Shown here piece after piece: positions 51,561 through 58,335 of a DNA stretch of 58,335 nucleotides. The translations under genes and the position numbers were made by a program. The first letter of the stretch is position 1; each line of letters begins with the position of its first letter. The notes beneath the pieces are model-generated. The model was not told the origin of the DNA and did not search any database. It saw nothing but the letters and a program-made list of their open reading frames with translations. Source of the DNA: CAZLYX01 sp964563885 (lineage in GTDB: Bacteria > Pseudomonadota > Gammaproteobacteria > Burkholderiales > Neisseriaceae); NCBI GenBank assembly GCA_964563885.1, contig CAZLYX010000004.1, positions 1 through 58,335 on the forward strand, read 5' to 3'.

Positions 51561-52523
51561 TCACCAGTCCAGCGAATCAAGGTAGACGACTGAGCCAGTG
51601 ACTGCCTGCCAATTAATCTCACGTACTAATCGGAACGCCACGCAGTTAGATTGGAATAGGTTCAATGCATCACCCGTTGCTGAGTCGCTTTCGTTTAATA
51701 CAGCGGCGGTACTTACGTCTAAGCTCATCACTGAATCATCAGCAATCAGAATGCGGCTGGTGTCGATTAGTGCGGCTGAGCCATCAGGAATGCTACCGTG
51801 TGCAACGTGTGGAATACCTGCTACCACACCGCCTTTTGCGCCTGTGGTTTCATAGCCTGCACCGTGTAATTTAACGCCGTTCTTTGGACTGGTTAACAAT
51901 ACTGCGCTGCTCAGATCGCCGGTGAATGAGTCAATTAGCGCGGCAATATCATCAGCAACGCTCGTTGTGCCTGTACCAGCTACCACGCCATGCAGTAGAC
52001 CTGCTGGGGTGTCTTCTGTACCGGCTGCTGAGCTAAAGAATGCATTACTTTCTGCCACCGCAATGGCTCGCGTGATGTCTGCTGTTAACGTGCTTTCGGC
52101 TTCAATCGTTTTTGCTAATTCCTTAGTCACCGGAATAATTGCGGCAATTTTGCGCGACTTAAGCTGGGTGGTATCAACATCAAACGCACCATCAACGGGA
52201 ATAGCTGCGGCTTCACCGACCCAACTAGCTGTGCTGCCTGCTGTCTGTGCCAATACGCTTACGTTAAATGGAATCTTGCGCATAGGTGACGCGGCGCGGA
52301 TCTGGCTGATTAGTGAACGCTTAGCAGATAACGCCAGCAATTCGCGGTAGCCGGTAATGGAGTCATTATCGAGCAAACCAGTGTTCAAACTCATATTTTT
52401 TAAGATGGACGCGGGCTTGCTGTTATCGCCATGCAAACCAACCGCTTGGCTGATCGCTTTAGTGTAGTTGCCGCCGGTCGCTGCAAGGTGTTGTAGTGAA
52501 TTTATTAAGTTAGATGCGTGCAT
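51561..52523 (-). CDS. HK97-fold phage major capsid protein
   Basis: 320 aa. Recognised by the pattern of HK97-type major capsid proteins: N-terminal arm, then STASWVGEAAAIPVDGAFDV, the E-loop-like LKSRKIAAIIPVTKELAKTI, ITRAIAVAESNAFFSSAAG with EDTPAGLLHGV, and a C-terminal P-domain ending REINWQAVTGSVVYLDSLDW. No scaffold or protease gene is adjacent and the N-terminal arm is only about 100 residues, so a cleaved delta domain is unlikely. Its ATG overlaps the stop of the 56-aa gene (TAATG). Confidence 0.85.
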   Translation of the reverse strand: MHASNLINSLQHLAATGGNYTKAISQAVGLHGDNSKPASILKNMSLNTGLLDNDSITGYRELLALSAKRSLISQIRAASPMRKIPFNVSVLAQTAGSTASWVGEAAAIPVDGAFDVDTTQLKSRKIAAIIPVTKELAKTIEAESTLTADITRAIAVAESNAFFSSAAGTEDTPAGLLHGVVAGTGTTSVADDIAALIDSFTGDLSSAVLLTSPKNGVKLHGAGYETTGAKGGVVAGIPHVAHGSIPDGSAALIDTSRILIADDSVMSLDVSTAAVLNESDSATGDALNLFQSNCVAFRLVREINWQAVTGSVVYLDSLDW

Positions 52524-52693
52524 TAGTTATTTACCTGCTGTTGTTTGGTTTGGGTTTCGAATAAGTCGAGCATCAGCACTGCAAATTGGGCAAATGAATC
52601 GCCTCTTTTTGATGCGGCTTTGAGCTGTAAAGCAAATGATCGTCTCTCGTTAATCGTTAGCTTGGCTCGCTGGTGTTTTAGGTGTTCTGCCAT
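52523..52693 (-). CDS. small basic protein, 56 aa
   Basis: MAEHLKHQRAKLTINERRSF followed by LQLKAASKRGDSFAQFAVLM and a Gln-rich end. Helical, basic N terminus. Its stop overlaps the capsid start (TAATG), so it is translationally coupled. Function unknown. A CCTATC/GATAGG hairpin lies just upstream, between it and the RHH-like gene. Confidence 0.65.
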   Translation of the reverse strand: MAEHLKHQRAKLTINERRSFALQLKAASKRGDSFAQFAVLMLDLFETQTKQQQVNN

Positions 52694-52789
52694 TAGTTAA
52701 ACCTATCGGAACTAATCAAATTGATAGGCTCAGTCTATGTTGTAACATTGCAAATAGCAACTAAACCCATACTGTATGCGGGTTACACG

Positions 52790-53020
52790 TCACTTAGCGG
52801 CTCTGCTTGCCATCTCTGCGGGGGTGTAATAGTCGGGGCGCTTCATAGCTTCACCCAATAGCAAACGTTCCAAGGTACGACCGCCACACTCACCACGGCG
52901 GTGCTCTCTGCGCAGTAGCTCCGCTAGTTCGGGCGCTGCATAAAACGATAGGCGTTTAAATCCTGCCTCGGTCATTTTGGCGCGGTACTTTTTCAATCGC
53001 TCGGCTGGGGTTGCGGTCAT
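52790..53020 (-). CDS. ribbon-helix-helix-like phage protein, 76 aa
   Basis: MTATPAERLKKYRAKMTEAG, then KRLSFYAAPELAELLRREHR and GRTLERLLLGEAMKRP. The beta-strand followed by two helices resembles an RHH DNA-binding fold, common in phage and plasmid regulators. It is the first solid gene of the second minus-strand block, so it might regulate the capsid/TerS genes. Confidence 0.65.
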   Translation of the reverse strand: MTATPAERLKKYRAKMTEAGFKRLSFYAAPELAELLRREHRRGECGGRTLERLLLGEAMKRPDYYTPAEMASRAAK

Positions 53021-53211
53021 GGTTGGCTTATCCGTTGGCTGGTTATGTACTGGTTAATTATACAGCACTTAATACCCCTAGTTGCCACCATCAGGCATGG
53101 GCGCACGCGTGAACGTTTATTTGGCGTTAGCAATTAATTCAAGGGGTTAGTGTGGTGTTTGATCGCATTTCTGTAAGGCTGGCATAGTCCCGCCCCCTAT
53201 CAGCAGCACCG

Positions 53212-53436
53212 CTAGGCCGCTCTGTGCTTGCCGTGGTAGCGCGTAAGGCTTTCGGTAATAGCTTTGCCGTTCTGGTCGTAAAAGGGATTACGGAATATTT
53301 CGCCGTCCAACTGCAATCGGGGACTGACTTCCGTTTGATTCAGGACTGACAATTTAGGATTGTTGCACCGGCACTTTTCTGTGCTGTCCTGCTGTTGTGT
53401 TTTGGGCGTGGTGGTGTGGTGGGGAATTGCGAGCAA
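53212..53436 (-). CDS. doubtful small ORF, 74 aa
   Basis: Starts with TTG (53436) and has no clear ribosome-binding site. The C-terminal half (LQLDGEIFRNPFYDQNGKAI, TRYHGKHRAA) reads like real protein, the N-terminal half (HHTTTPKTQQQ) does not. May be a remnant or a gene with a different start. Confidence 0.3.
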   Translation of the reverse strand: MLAIPHHTTTPKTQQQDSTEKCRCNNPKLSVLNQTEVSPRLQLDGEIFRNPFYDQNGKAITESLTRYHGKHRAA

Positions 53437-53442
53437 ATCGAG

Positions 53443-53478
53443 AATCGAGAAACTGAATTACAAATCGAGAAACTGAAT
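53443..53478. repeat. direct repeat AATCGAGAAACTGAAT x2
   Basis: Two exact 16-bp copies at 53443-53458 and 53463-53478, period 20 bp. They share AAACTGAA with the iteron-like units downstream and may belong to the same origin. Confidence 0.85.
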
Positions 53479-53579
53479 CTGTTTTTTTAGCCAAACGTGT
53501 GTGCTCTGACCAGCAAATCCTTGTTTTTCGGTTTTAGTTCTTTTTTGTACCCCACCCTCTAGAAAACAGAAAACACAAC

Positions 53580-53758
53580 AAACTAAATAAACTAAAGAAA
53601 CTAAAGAAACTGAACAAACACGCCAAACTCAATGGGCATGGGGTTCTTGAGGCTTTAGAATACCCAACACGCTTGGCTAAAATCTGTTTGCCTGAGTTTA
53701 TGGTTTTCTGTTTGTTTAGTTTCTCGTGTTTCTCTAGTTTGCTTAGTTTCTCTAGTTT
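53580..53758. repeat. inverted 9-bp iteron-like arrays, candidate replication origin
   Basis: Array 1 (53580-53615): four head-to-tail 9-mers AAACTAAAT, AAACTAAAG, AAACTAAAG, AAACTGAAC. Array 2 (53714-53758), opposite strand: AAACTAGAG, AAACTAAGC, AAACTAGAG, AAACACGAG, AAACTAAAC. They are separated by 98 bp. The region 53437-53821 otherwise has no gene; frames across it translate only the repeats. Lying just beyond the terminator of the primase-helicase gene, it is the best candidate for the element's origin. Confidence 0.7.
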
Positions 53759-53821
53759 TCTGTTATTTAGGGTGTGGGGTAAAATCATCAAAAATCATCG
53801 ACAAACAGGAATAATAGGCAT

Positions 53822-53848
53822 AAAAAAAGGCAGAACATGTCCGCCTTT
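53822..53848 (-). terminator. terminator of the primase-helicase operon
   Basis: On the minus strand AAAGGC pairs with GCCTTT around a loop containing the palindrome ACATGT, followed by a T-run (plus-strand A-run 53822-53828). It separates the int-alpA-rep operon from the capsid block. Confidence 0.8.
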
Positions 53849-53865
53849 CTTGTTTTAGATGATGG

Positions 53866-56088
53866 TTAAACTAGATAATTGAGCGCGTAGTGGTGTGCGT
53901 TTTTGTCTCCAATCGTCACATGCCAGAACTCATGATCTGCGACTGAGCCGCCCGCATGGGCTTTTAATGCTCTGGATATTTTCGGCTTGCTTAAACCTGC
54001 ACGCTCGCTGGCTGCTGCAATCAGTTCTGTTTTCTTGGTTATGCCTTCGCGTATACAGTCCTTGATTGCGTCGATAGCTTCGCCATTTAACTCTAATTGT
54101 TGATTGCGTCGTGCCGTGTGTTCGGCTTGTTTGCGCTCATCATCCGACACCATTGTGACCGACTCCAAACGGTCGCCATACATCGTGCCATCAGCAGCGC
54201 AGTATTTATAAACTTCTTCGCTGGCCGCATCGCCCCGGCTTTTAAAGTTCTCGAACTTAACAGTCCGCGTTTTGAATGAATCCTCGGTCACCGTGTCCAG
54301 CGTATATGCGCAGTCTGCATCGTCCACGATGTCGCTCGTCCCTGAGAAAATAACTTTGTTGTCCGCGTCTCTGTGCTTGTTTACGTGTGCCAGCATGATG
54401 ACTGAGCCGCCATGCGATACAAAGCGCCTCACGCTTTCGCCAAACGCGCTGCCAACTTTCTTATCCATAACATCAGTAAACTTTTTCACCGTGTCGAGAA
54501 TTAGCACCTTGCCGCGTGCTTTGTCCTGGCTGGTTAGTTTGCGCAGATACTTACTAAAGTCTCCGGCCTCAAATCCGTTGTAGCCGGGTGCGAGCATGTG
54601 AAAACCATATTTCTCAGCTAGCTCTAGCTTGTACGTTAGGCCTTTGTGGTTATCGTCCGCGTTGATATAAAAAACATCTTCACCGCTGATCTCACCGGCC
54701 TTAATCGAGTGAACAATAAGCCATATCGTGAGTAATGTTTTCCCTGCGTTTGGCTTTGCATAGAAAACTGTCGACTGTCCGAGAATCGCCATGCGGCCTA
54801 AAATAAACTTATCGTCTAACATCTTTTCGCGCATCTTGGCAGAACTCCCGCTTAGTGAATACTTCGACAAATCAAAATCATCTTCTGGTTCGTTTTCATC
54901 GTTACCGCCAATATCGTCGAAACTATCCATAGTGTCCTGATCGCCTTTAGCTGCCATGTGTGCGCGTTGGTTATGTAGCTCAATAGATACGCCCGGTGAA
55001 ACTTCTACGCGCCTGCACAGCTCCACAAATGATGATTCTTGCGACCAGTCAAGGCTGTAGCTTTCCATTAGCAAATCAATCACGCCATGCCTGTGGCCGT
55101 CGTGGAATGGATCGTTTTCATGATGAATAAAAAACTTGTCTGTTGCCGGGTCATAGATGCCGCCCGGTGTGCCATCGCGTTTGCGGTTCGGTGAATAGAA
55201 TCGAGTAGACGACACGAAAACAGCACCGTTTTCTTCTAGCATTGTTTTCGCTGAATAGTTTTGCATTAGGTACTGACTAGGCACGACACCGCCCGGGGGT
55301 ACGCTTGGTGGATCGCGCTGTATGCGCTCCTGCTTAGCTTGGCGTGCTGCGTTGTCGATAGCCTTGCGACGGTTCGCCTCGTCGTTGATCTCGCTGTACC
55401 AGCCGCCACCAGCGTCTAACAGATCGCCCGGTGCTGACTTGTACGCATAGAACTCGCCACGGTTCGGCAAGTAGCAGAGCTGGTTTGAAACTTCGGTCAC
55501 GCGGTCGACGTTGATACCGGCATCTTGCAATTTATCGTTAAATATCTTTTGAGCAATCACCCATATATCGTGCTCAAGTGGGTCTGCTAGTTCGGCTGTA
55601 ATGCGGCTTTTATGCTTGGTAGGCTTTGCGCTGCGCGACGTATACGCGTCGACGGCTGTACCGGGTAAAGCACTACACGCTCGGCTAAATATGTCGTCAA
55701 AGTCTGACGCGCCCGGCTCGTCAATGTCTGCCCATACTGCATAGTACAAAGCGCCTTCGCGCAACTTGTTTGCTTCGCGTGTGTGCGTATCCGAGAAAAT
55801 AACCCACTGGCTATCATCCTTTGCCACCTTCGGCGGGTTCGCCATCATCGCCCGAATCTGTTCAAAGGTAATGCTGACGTATGGCTTATGCTTGCGACGT
55901 TTTTCTGGGTCTGGTTTATCAGTGTGAAACTGACCAAATCCTGAGCATAGCTGCGTTGTTTTTAGCTGGTCGTGTGTCTTGCCATCATCGACATCAGTGC
56001 TATAATCATCTAACAGACTGTTTCTTGCTACACCTTCTAAACCGCCTACAGCCCCTCCAAGCTCGGCGGTTTTCTTTTGTGTGCTCAT
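53866..56088 (-). CDS. primase-helicase replication protein of the element
   Basis: 740 aa. The N-terminal half looks like a RepB/AEP-type primase: WADIDEPG (acidic pair Asp121 and Asp123), SRITAELADPLEHD, VDRVTEVSNQLCYLPNRG. The C-terminal half is a RecA-like hexameric helicase (RepA/AAA_25): Walker A AKPNAGKT (444-451), Walker B VLILD (528-532), sensor-like IMLAHVNKHRD. The last 80 residues look like a winged-helix DNA-binding tail (TKKTELIAAASERAGLSKPK). It would recognise and unwind the nearby iteron region. Its ATG directly follows the alpA stop. Confidence 0.85.
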   Translation of the reverse strand: MSTQKKTAELGGAVGGLEGVARNSLLDDYSTDVDDGKTHDQLKTTQLCSGFGQFHTDKPDPEKRRKHKPYVSITFEQIRAMMANPPKVAKDDSQWVIFSDTHTREANKLREGALYYAVWADIDEPGASDFDDIFSRACSALPGTAVDAYTSRSAKPTKHKSRITAELADPLEHDIWVIAQKIFNDKLQDAGINVDRVTEVSNQLCYLPNRGEFYAYKSAPGDLLDAGGGWYSEINDEANRRKAIDNAARQAKQERIQRDPPSVPPGGVVPSQYLMQNYSAKTMLEENGAVFVSSTRFYSPNRKRDGTPGGIYDPATDKFFIHHENDPFHDGHRHGVIDLLMESYSLDWSQESSFVELCRRVEVSPGVSIELHNQRAHMAAKGDQDTMDSFDDIGGNDENEPEDDFDLSKYSLSGSSAKMREKMLDDKFILGRMAILGQSTVFYAKPNAGKTLLTIWLIVHSIKAGEISGEDVFYINADDNHKGLTYKLELAEKYGFHMLAPGYNGFEAGDFSKYLRKLTSQDKARGKVLILDTVKKFTDVMDKKVGSAFGESVRRFVSHGGSVIMLAHVNKHRDADNKVIFSGTSDIVDDADCAYTLDTVTEDSFKTRTVKFENFKSRGDAASEEVYKYCAADGTMYGDRLESVTMVSDDERKQAEHTARRNQQLELNGEAIDAIKDCIREGITKKTELIAAASERAGLSKPKISRALKAHAGGSVADHEFWHVTIGDKNAHHYALNYLV

Positions 56089-56283
56089 TTATGCCACCTC
56101 GCCAGCAAGCCATGATGCAATAGCAGCAACATCATATAGAACCACTTGGCCACGCTTTAATGGTTGCGGGAAGTCATCGCGTTTGCGCCACCGGTGCAGA
56201 GTCATAATGCTAATTTGGAAGTGTTCGGCGGTTTGCTTTGGGCGCGTGAAAGTCTGGGTTGTTGCTTGTGCTGTGCTAGCCAT
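56089..56283 (-). CDS. alpA: AlpA-family excisionase/regulator
   Basis: 64 aa. Helix-turn-helix of the AlpA/MerR-like type: TRPKQTAEHFQISIMTLHRW then RKRDDFPQPLKRGQVVLYDV and AIASWLAG. AlpA proteins regulate integrase and replication genes or act as excisionases in P4-like elements and Gram-negative PICIs. Stop codon TAA is immediately followed by the rep ATG, so the two are translationally coupled. Confidence 0.88.
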   Translation of the reverse strand: MASTAQATTQTFTRPKQTAEHFQISIMTLHRWRKRDDFPQPLKRGQVVLYDVAAIASWLAGEVA

Positions 56284-56345
56284 TACTGTGACCTCGGGTC
56301 ATTAGTTGATAATGGCTACAGCTTCCCAATGGAGTCGGTCGCTAC

Positions 56346-56783
56346 TTACTTGCGACCGTTTAAGTCTTTTCTGCCTTGCGTCACCCTCTTGGCGAATCTG
56401 TCGTATCCTATTTCGTCCTCTATCCATTCAGGCACTTTTGCCCATAAATCCGGCGACTTAGCCGTTGGGTCTGCCTGCAATTGTTTTGCGATCCATTTTG
56501 TTATTTCTGGTCTGCGTTCTTTTTTTGTTCCCTCTTGCCGTTTTTTATCCCTTTCTACAAATGGCTTCTCCTCAGCTCTTTTAATTGTATGCAGTGCGTG
56601 CCCTTTTGCTTGGCTAGCCATTTGATCCTGCAATTCATCACCAGCCACCTGTATCTCTGGGTCATCACTTTCTGCCATTAGTACAGCCTGTCTGGATAAA
56701 GATTTCGTGACGGTCTCAAATGACAAGTCTTCGGGCGCGTCATCGCCAAACAAGTAGCGCACTGATACTTTTTTATTAGCCAT
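56346..56783 (-). CDS. hypothetical protein between int and alpA, 145 aa
   Basis: Started at ATG 56783 (MANKKVSVRYLFGDDAPEDL) with AAGGAGG in the end of int; the in-frame TTG 6 nt upstream is less likely. Acidic N terminus, strongly charged middle (EKPFVERDKKRQEGTKKERR), then WIAKQLQADPT and LWAKVPEWIEDEIGYDRFAK. Not recognised. Position in the early operon suggests a regulatory or replication role. Confidence 0.7.
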   Translation of the reverse strand: MANKKVSVRYLFGDDAPEDLSFETVTKSLSRQAVLMAESDDPEIQVAGDELQDQMASQAKGHALHTIKRAEEKPFVERDKKRQEGTKKERRPEITKWIAKQLQADPTAKSPDLWAKVPEWIEDEIGYDRFAKRVTQGRKDLNGRK

Positions 56784-56785
56784 GC

Positions 56786-58096
56786 TCAAGCCTCCTTGCG
56801 TAGCTGTACAATGTTGCTATTACTTGGGCGGGTGACGTACTCGCCCCATGCCTGCATCAGCTCACGGCGGCGCTCTAGCAAGTCACCACGGCGGTATGCT
56901 TCTTCGACTGCATCACCAATAGCATGGGCTAGTGCCTGCTCTACCACGATATTATCTGTAAGCGTGTTTTCTGCTGACCAGTCTCTAAAAGTAGAACGGA
57001 AACCATGCGGCGTGATTATGTCGCCGTCCTTGTCGCGCCATCCAATACGGTCTTGGTCATGCTTTGCGGCATCCAAGCGCCTGACCTTCATCAGCATGAC
57101 CATGTTGCTGGCTGGCTTGCCTGCTGTGCGTCCTTCGAATAGATAGCCGCTGCTTACTTTTGGAATGGTAGCAAGTAGCTCTAGCGCTGCTGTGCTTAGT
57201 GGTACGCGGTGGTCTGACTTCTTACCTTTACGGCCTTTCATTCGCACTGCTGGCACAGTCCACACATTCGCCACTAGGTCGAACTCTGACCAATGCGCGC
57301 CCAATACTTCGTTGGTGCGTAGCGCTGTAAGCATGGTTAGCTGTAATGCTTTTGAGCCGGTGTCTTGCTCTGACTCCAGCGCCTGCCAAAACTTGCCGGA
57401 TTGCTCCCACGGTAGCGCCGGATGGTGGCGGCGTTTGTTTACGTTGTTATTCGCTAATTCAAACTCAAGCACGCCATCCCATGCCGCCACGTTTTCACCT
57501 GTGACAAGTTTTCTGGATCGCGCCAACTTCAAAACCAATTCAATACGGTTACGCACGCGGCTGGCTGTTTCTTTTTTCTCGTTCCAAATTGGGCGCAATA
57601 TTTTGAGCATGTGCTGAATGGTGATTTCTGCGGGCATCAATTTACCAATCACGGGACTGGCATAAGTTGCAATTGTGTTCACCCATTGCTGGTGGTGCTT
57701 TTCGTTCGTCCAGTTCACGCTATGGATCGCAATGTAATCAGCGGCCACCATATCGAACGTGACCACCTCAGCCGTGGCTAGTAGCTCTTGCTCTTGCCTA
57801 TCCTGCTGCGGGTCAATACCACGCGATAGCAAGGCGCGTTGTTCTGCTGCCTTTTCTCTAGCATCAGCTAGACCGATAACATCCACTGAGCCAAAGCCAA
57901 TACGCTTCACTCTGTAACCATGCTTCATGGTTGTGTCTTCGATCTTATAGCGGAAGTACCACGAGCCTGATCCTTTGCCACTGACTTTTAGGTATAGGCC
58001 ATTACCGGCGCTGTGGTCGCTTTTTACGCCCTTACTAATCAGCGATTGCACTTGCTTTACACCTAGCGCTTTTTTAACTGTTGTTGTGCTGGTCAT
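56786..58096 (-). CDS. int: P4-type tyrosine integrase
   Basis: 436 aa. N-terminal DUF4102/arm-binding region (GLYLKVSGKGSGSWYFRYKI), then the catalytic domain with Arg260 (MLTALRTNEVLG), His364 and Arg367 (PHGFRSTFRDW), His391 (ALAHAIGDAVEEA) and Tyr401 (AYRRGD). Catalyses site-specific recombination at the tRNA-Ser 3' end. Transcribed away from attR into the element, with the early genes behind it. A candidate promoter lies at 58159-58187. Confidence 0.96.
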   Translation of the reverse strand: MTSTTTVKKALGVKQVQSLISKGVKSDHSAGNGLYLKVSGKGSGSWYFRYKIEDTTMKHGYRVKRIGFGSVDVIGLADAREKAAEQRALLSRGIDPQQDRQEQELLATAEVVTFDMVAADYIAIHSVNWTNEKHHQQWVNTIATYASPVIGKLMPAEITIQHMLKILRPIWNEKKETASRVRNRIELVLKLARSRKLVTGENVAAWDGVLEFELANNNVNKRRHHPALPWEQSGKFWQALESEQDTGSKALQLTMLTALRTNEVLGAHWSEFDLVANVWTVPAVRMKGRKGKKSDHRVPLSTAALELLATIPKVSSGYLFEGRTAGKPASNMVMLMKVRRLDAAKHDQDRIGWRDKDGDIITPHGFRSTFRDWSAENTLTDNIVVEQALAHAIGDAVEEAYRRGDLLERRRELMQAWGEYVTRPSNSNIVQLRKEA

Positions 58097-58128
58097 GCTG
58101 CTGCTCCACTGCTGTCTAAATCGTCTCA

Positions 58129-58155
58129 GTAGTACCCTGAGTAGTACCCTTGGCA
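58129..58155. repeat. right terminal repeat of the element (GTAGTACC pair)
   Basis: GTAGTACCCTGA then GTAGTACCCTTGGCA, 25 of 27 bp identical to 49021-49047. Located between the integrase promoter and its start codon, so it could be an operator as well as an arm-type recombination site. Confidence 0.75.
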
Positions 58156-58158
58156 GTG

Positions 58159-58187
58159 ATAGTAGCTGTTATTGTATGTTATCGCAA
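58159..58187 (-). promoter_or_regulatory. candidate integrase promoter
   Basis: On the minus strand TTGCGA (58187-58182), 17-bp spacer, TACTAT (58164-58159). The GTAGTACC repeat begins a few bases downstream of the -10, where a bound protein would block transcription. Confidence 0.5.
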
Positions 58188-58280
58188 GGTGTGAGCTGTT
58201 CTGTTACAAGCAGGCTGTATGCGGCTTGTGGCGTGGCTTGTGGCGATTATTTGAGGCTGGTTGTTGCTCTTGTTAGGCGG

Positions 58281-58295
58281 CCACCGCCTCCGCCA
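58281..58295 (+). other. attR core
   Basis: CCACCGCCTCCGCCA identical to the tRNA-Ser 3' end at 48953-48967. It is flanked by AGGCGG (58275-58280), which with CCGCCT (58284-58289) forms an inverted repeat, a typical core-type integrase site. Confidence 0.9.
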
Positions 58296-58301
58296 AATAT
58301 T

Positions 58302-58328
58302 AAAACCAGCTCATCGAGCTGGTTTTTT
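58302..58328 (+). terminator. original chromosomal terminator of the tRNA-Ser cluster
   Basis: AAAACCAGCTC (58302-58312) pairs with GAGCTGGTTTT (58316-58326), loop ATC, then a T-run. It directly follows attR, so before insertion it ended the tRNA transcript. Confidence 0.85.
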
Positions 58329-58335
58329 CGTTTAT

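Larger units (their letters stand above)
48968..58295. mobile_element. integrated phage satellite-like element (PICI/P4-like), about 9.3 kb
   Basis: Bounded by 15-bp direct repeats at a tRNA-Ser gene. Gene order from attR on the minus strand: integrase, unknown, AlpA, primase-helicase, terminator, iteron region, RHH-like, 56 aa, major capsid, 82 aa, 49 aa, 102 aa, terminase-small-like, 79 aa; on the plus strand at attL: csrA and a HIRAN membrane protein. It has replication, integration and capsid/packaging-specificity genes but no portal, TerL, protease, tail or lysis genes, so it is not a complete prophage. No host uptake sequence occurs in it. Confidence 0.85.

Noticed and set aside
53580..53758. 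Possible CRISPR array in the island
   Set aside because: Units are only 9 bp, contiguous without spacers and inverted halfway; an iteron or origin structure fits better.
53534..53858. Hydrophobic small ORFs (FSFFSFFSLFSLL type) on either strand
   Set aside because: Low-complexity translations of the iteron-like repeats, with no credible start site or homology.

Overview
The window comes from a member of the Neisseriaceae (Betaproteobacteria). The main evidence is the DNA uptake sequence AGGCTACCTGAA and its reverse complement TTCAGGTAGCCT. I found more than 35 exact copies between about 1.2 and 47.7 kb, often as inverted pairs acting as terminators. This 12-mer is the dialect known from Eikenella (AG-eikDUS), but the host DNA here is AT-rich, unlike Eikenella corrodens, so I do not name a genus. 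A bfrA/bfrB bacterioferritin pair, an azurin-like H.8-type lipoprotein, a DUF3460 protein and neisserial-type gshA and deoxynucleoside kinase genes fit the same family.

Host part (1 to about 48.97 kb): ordinary core genes. Glutathione chemistry recurs: gshB, gshA, frmA and frmB (glutathione-dependent formaldehyde removal) and grxB. Leucine synthesis (leuC, an entericidin-like lipoprotein, leuD, leuB) is followed by the pqiABC envelope lipid-transport operon, a phosphomannomutase/phosphoglucomutase, coaBC, bfd, recC, etfD, a roadblock-domain protein, relA, rhlE with a long structured leader, bfrA-bfrB, typA, secA, a DciA-like gene, an azurin, an Asp/Glu racemase, yaiI, panB/panC, a deoxynucleoside kinase, folK, pcnB, DUF3460, an O-methyltransferase, a coiled-coil/TPR lipoprotein, purE and yaaA. 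A 100-N assembly gap at 25047-25146 lies inside a 9-bp tandem repeat.

Integrated element (48968-58295, about 9.3 kb): three tandem tRNA-Ser(UGA) genes end at an attachment site. The last 15 bp of the third tRNA recur at 58281-58295, beyond a P4-type tyrosine integrase. On the minus strand are integrase, an unknown gene, an AlpA-type regulator and a primase-helicase ending in a terminator. Next comes an iteron-like region, then a second block: RHH-like protein, small proteins, HK97-type major capsid, three overlapping small genes and a terminase-small-subunit-like gene. On the plus strand next to the tRNA are a csrA homologue and a membrane-anchored HIRAN-domain protein. There is no portal, large terminase, protease, tail or lysis gene and no uptake sequence. 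I read it as a phage satellite (PICI/P4-like) that brings its own capsid protein and packaging specificity but needs a helper phage. It is the most novel part of the window.
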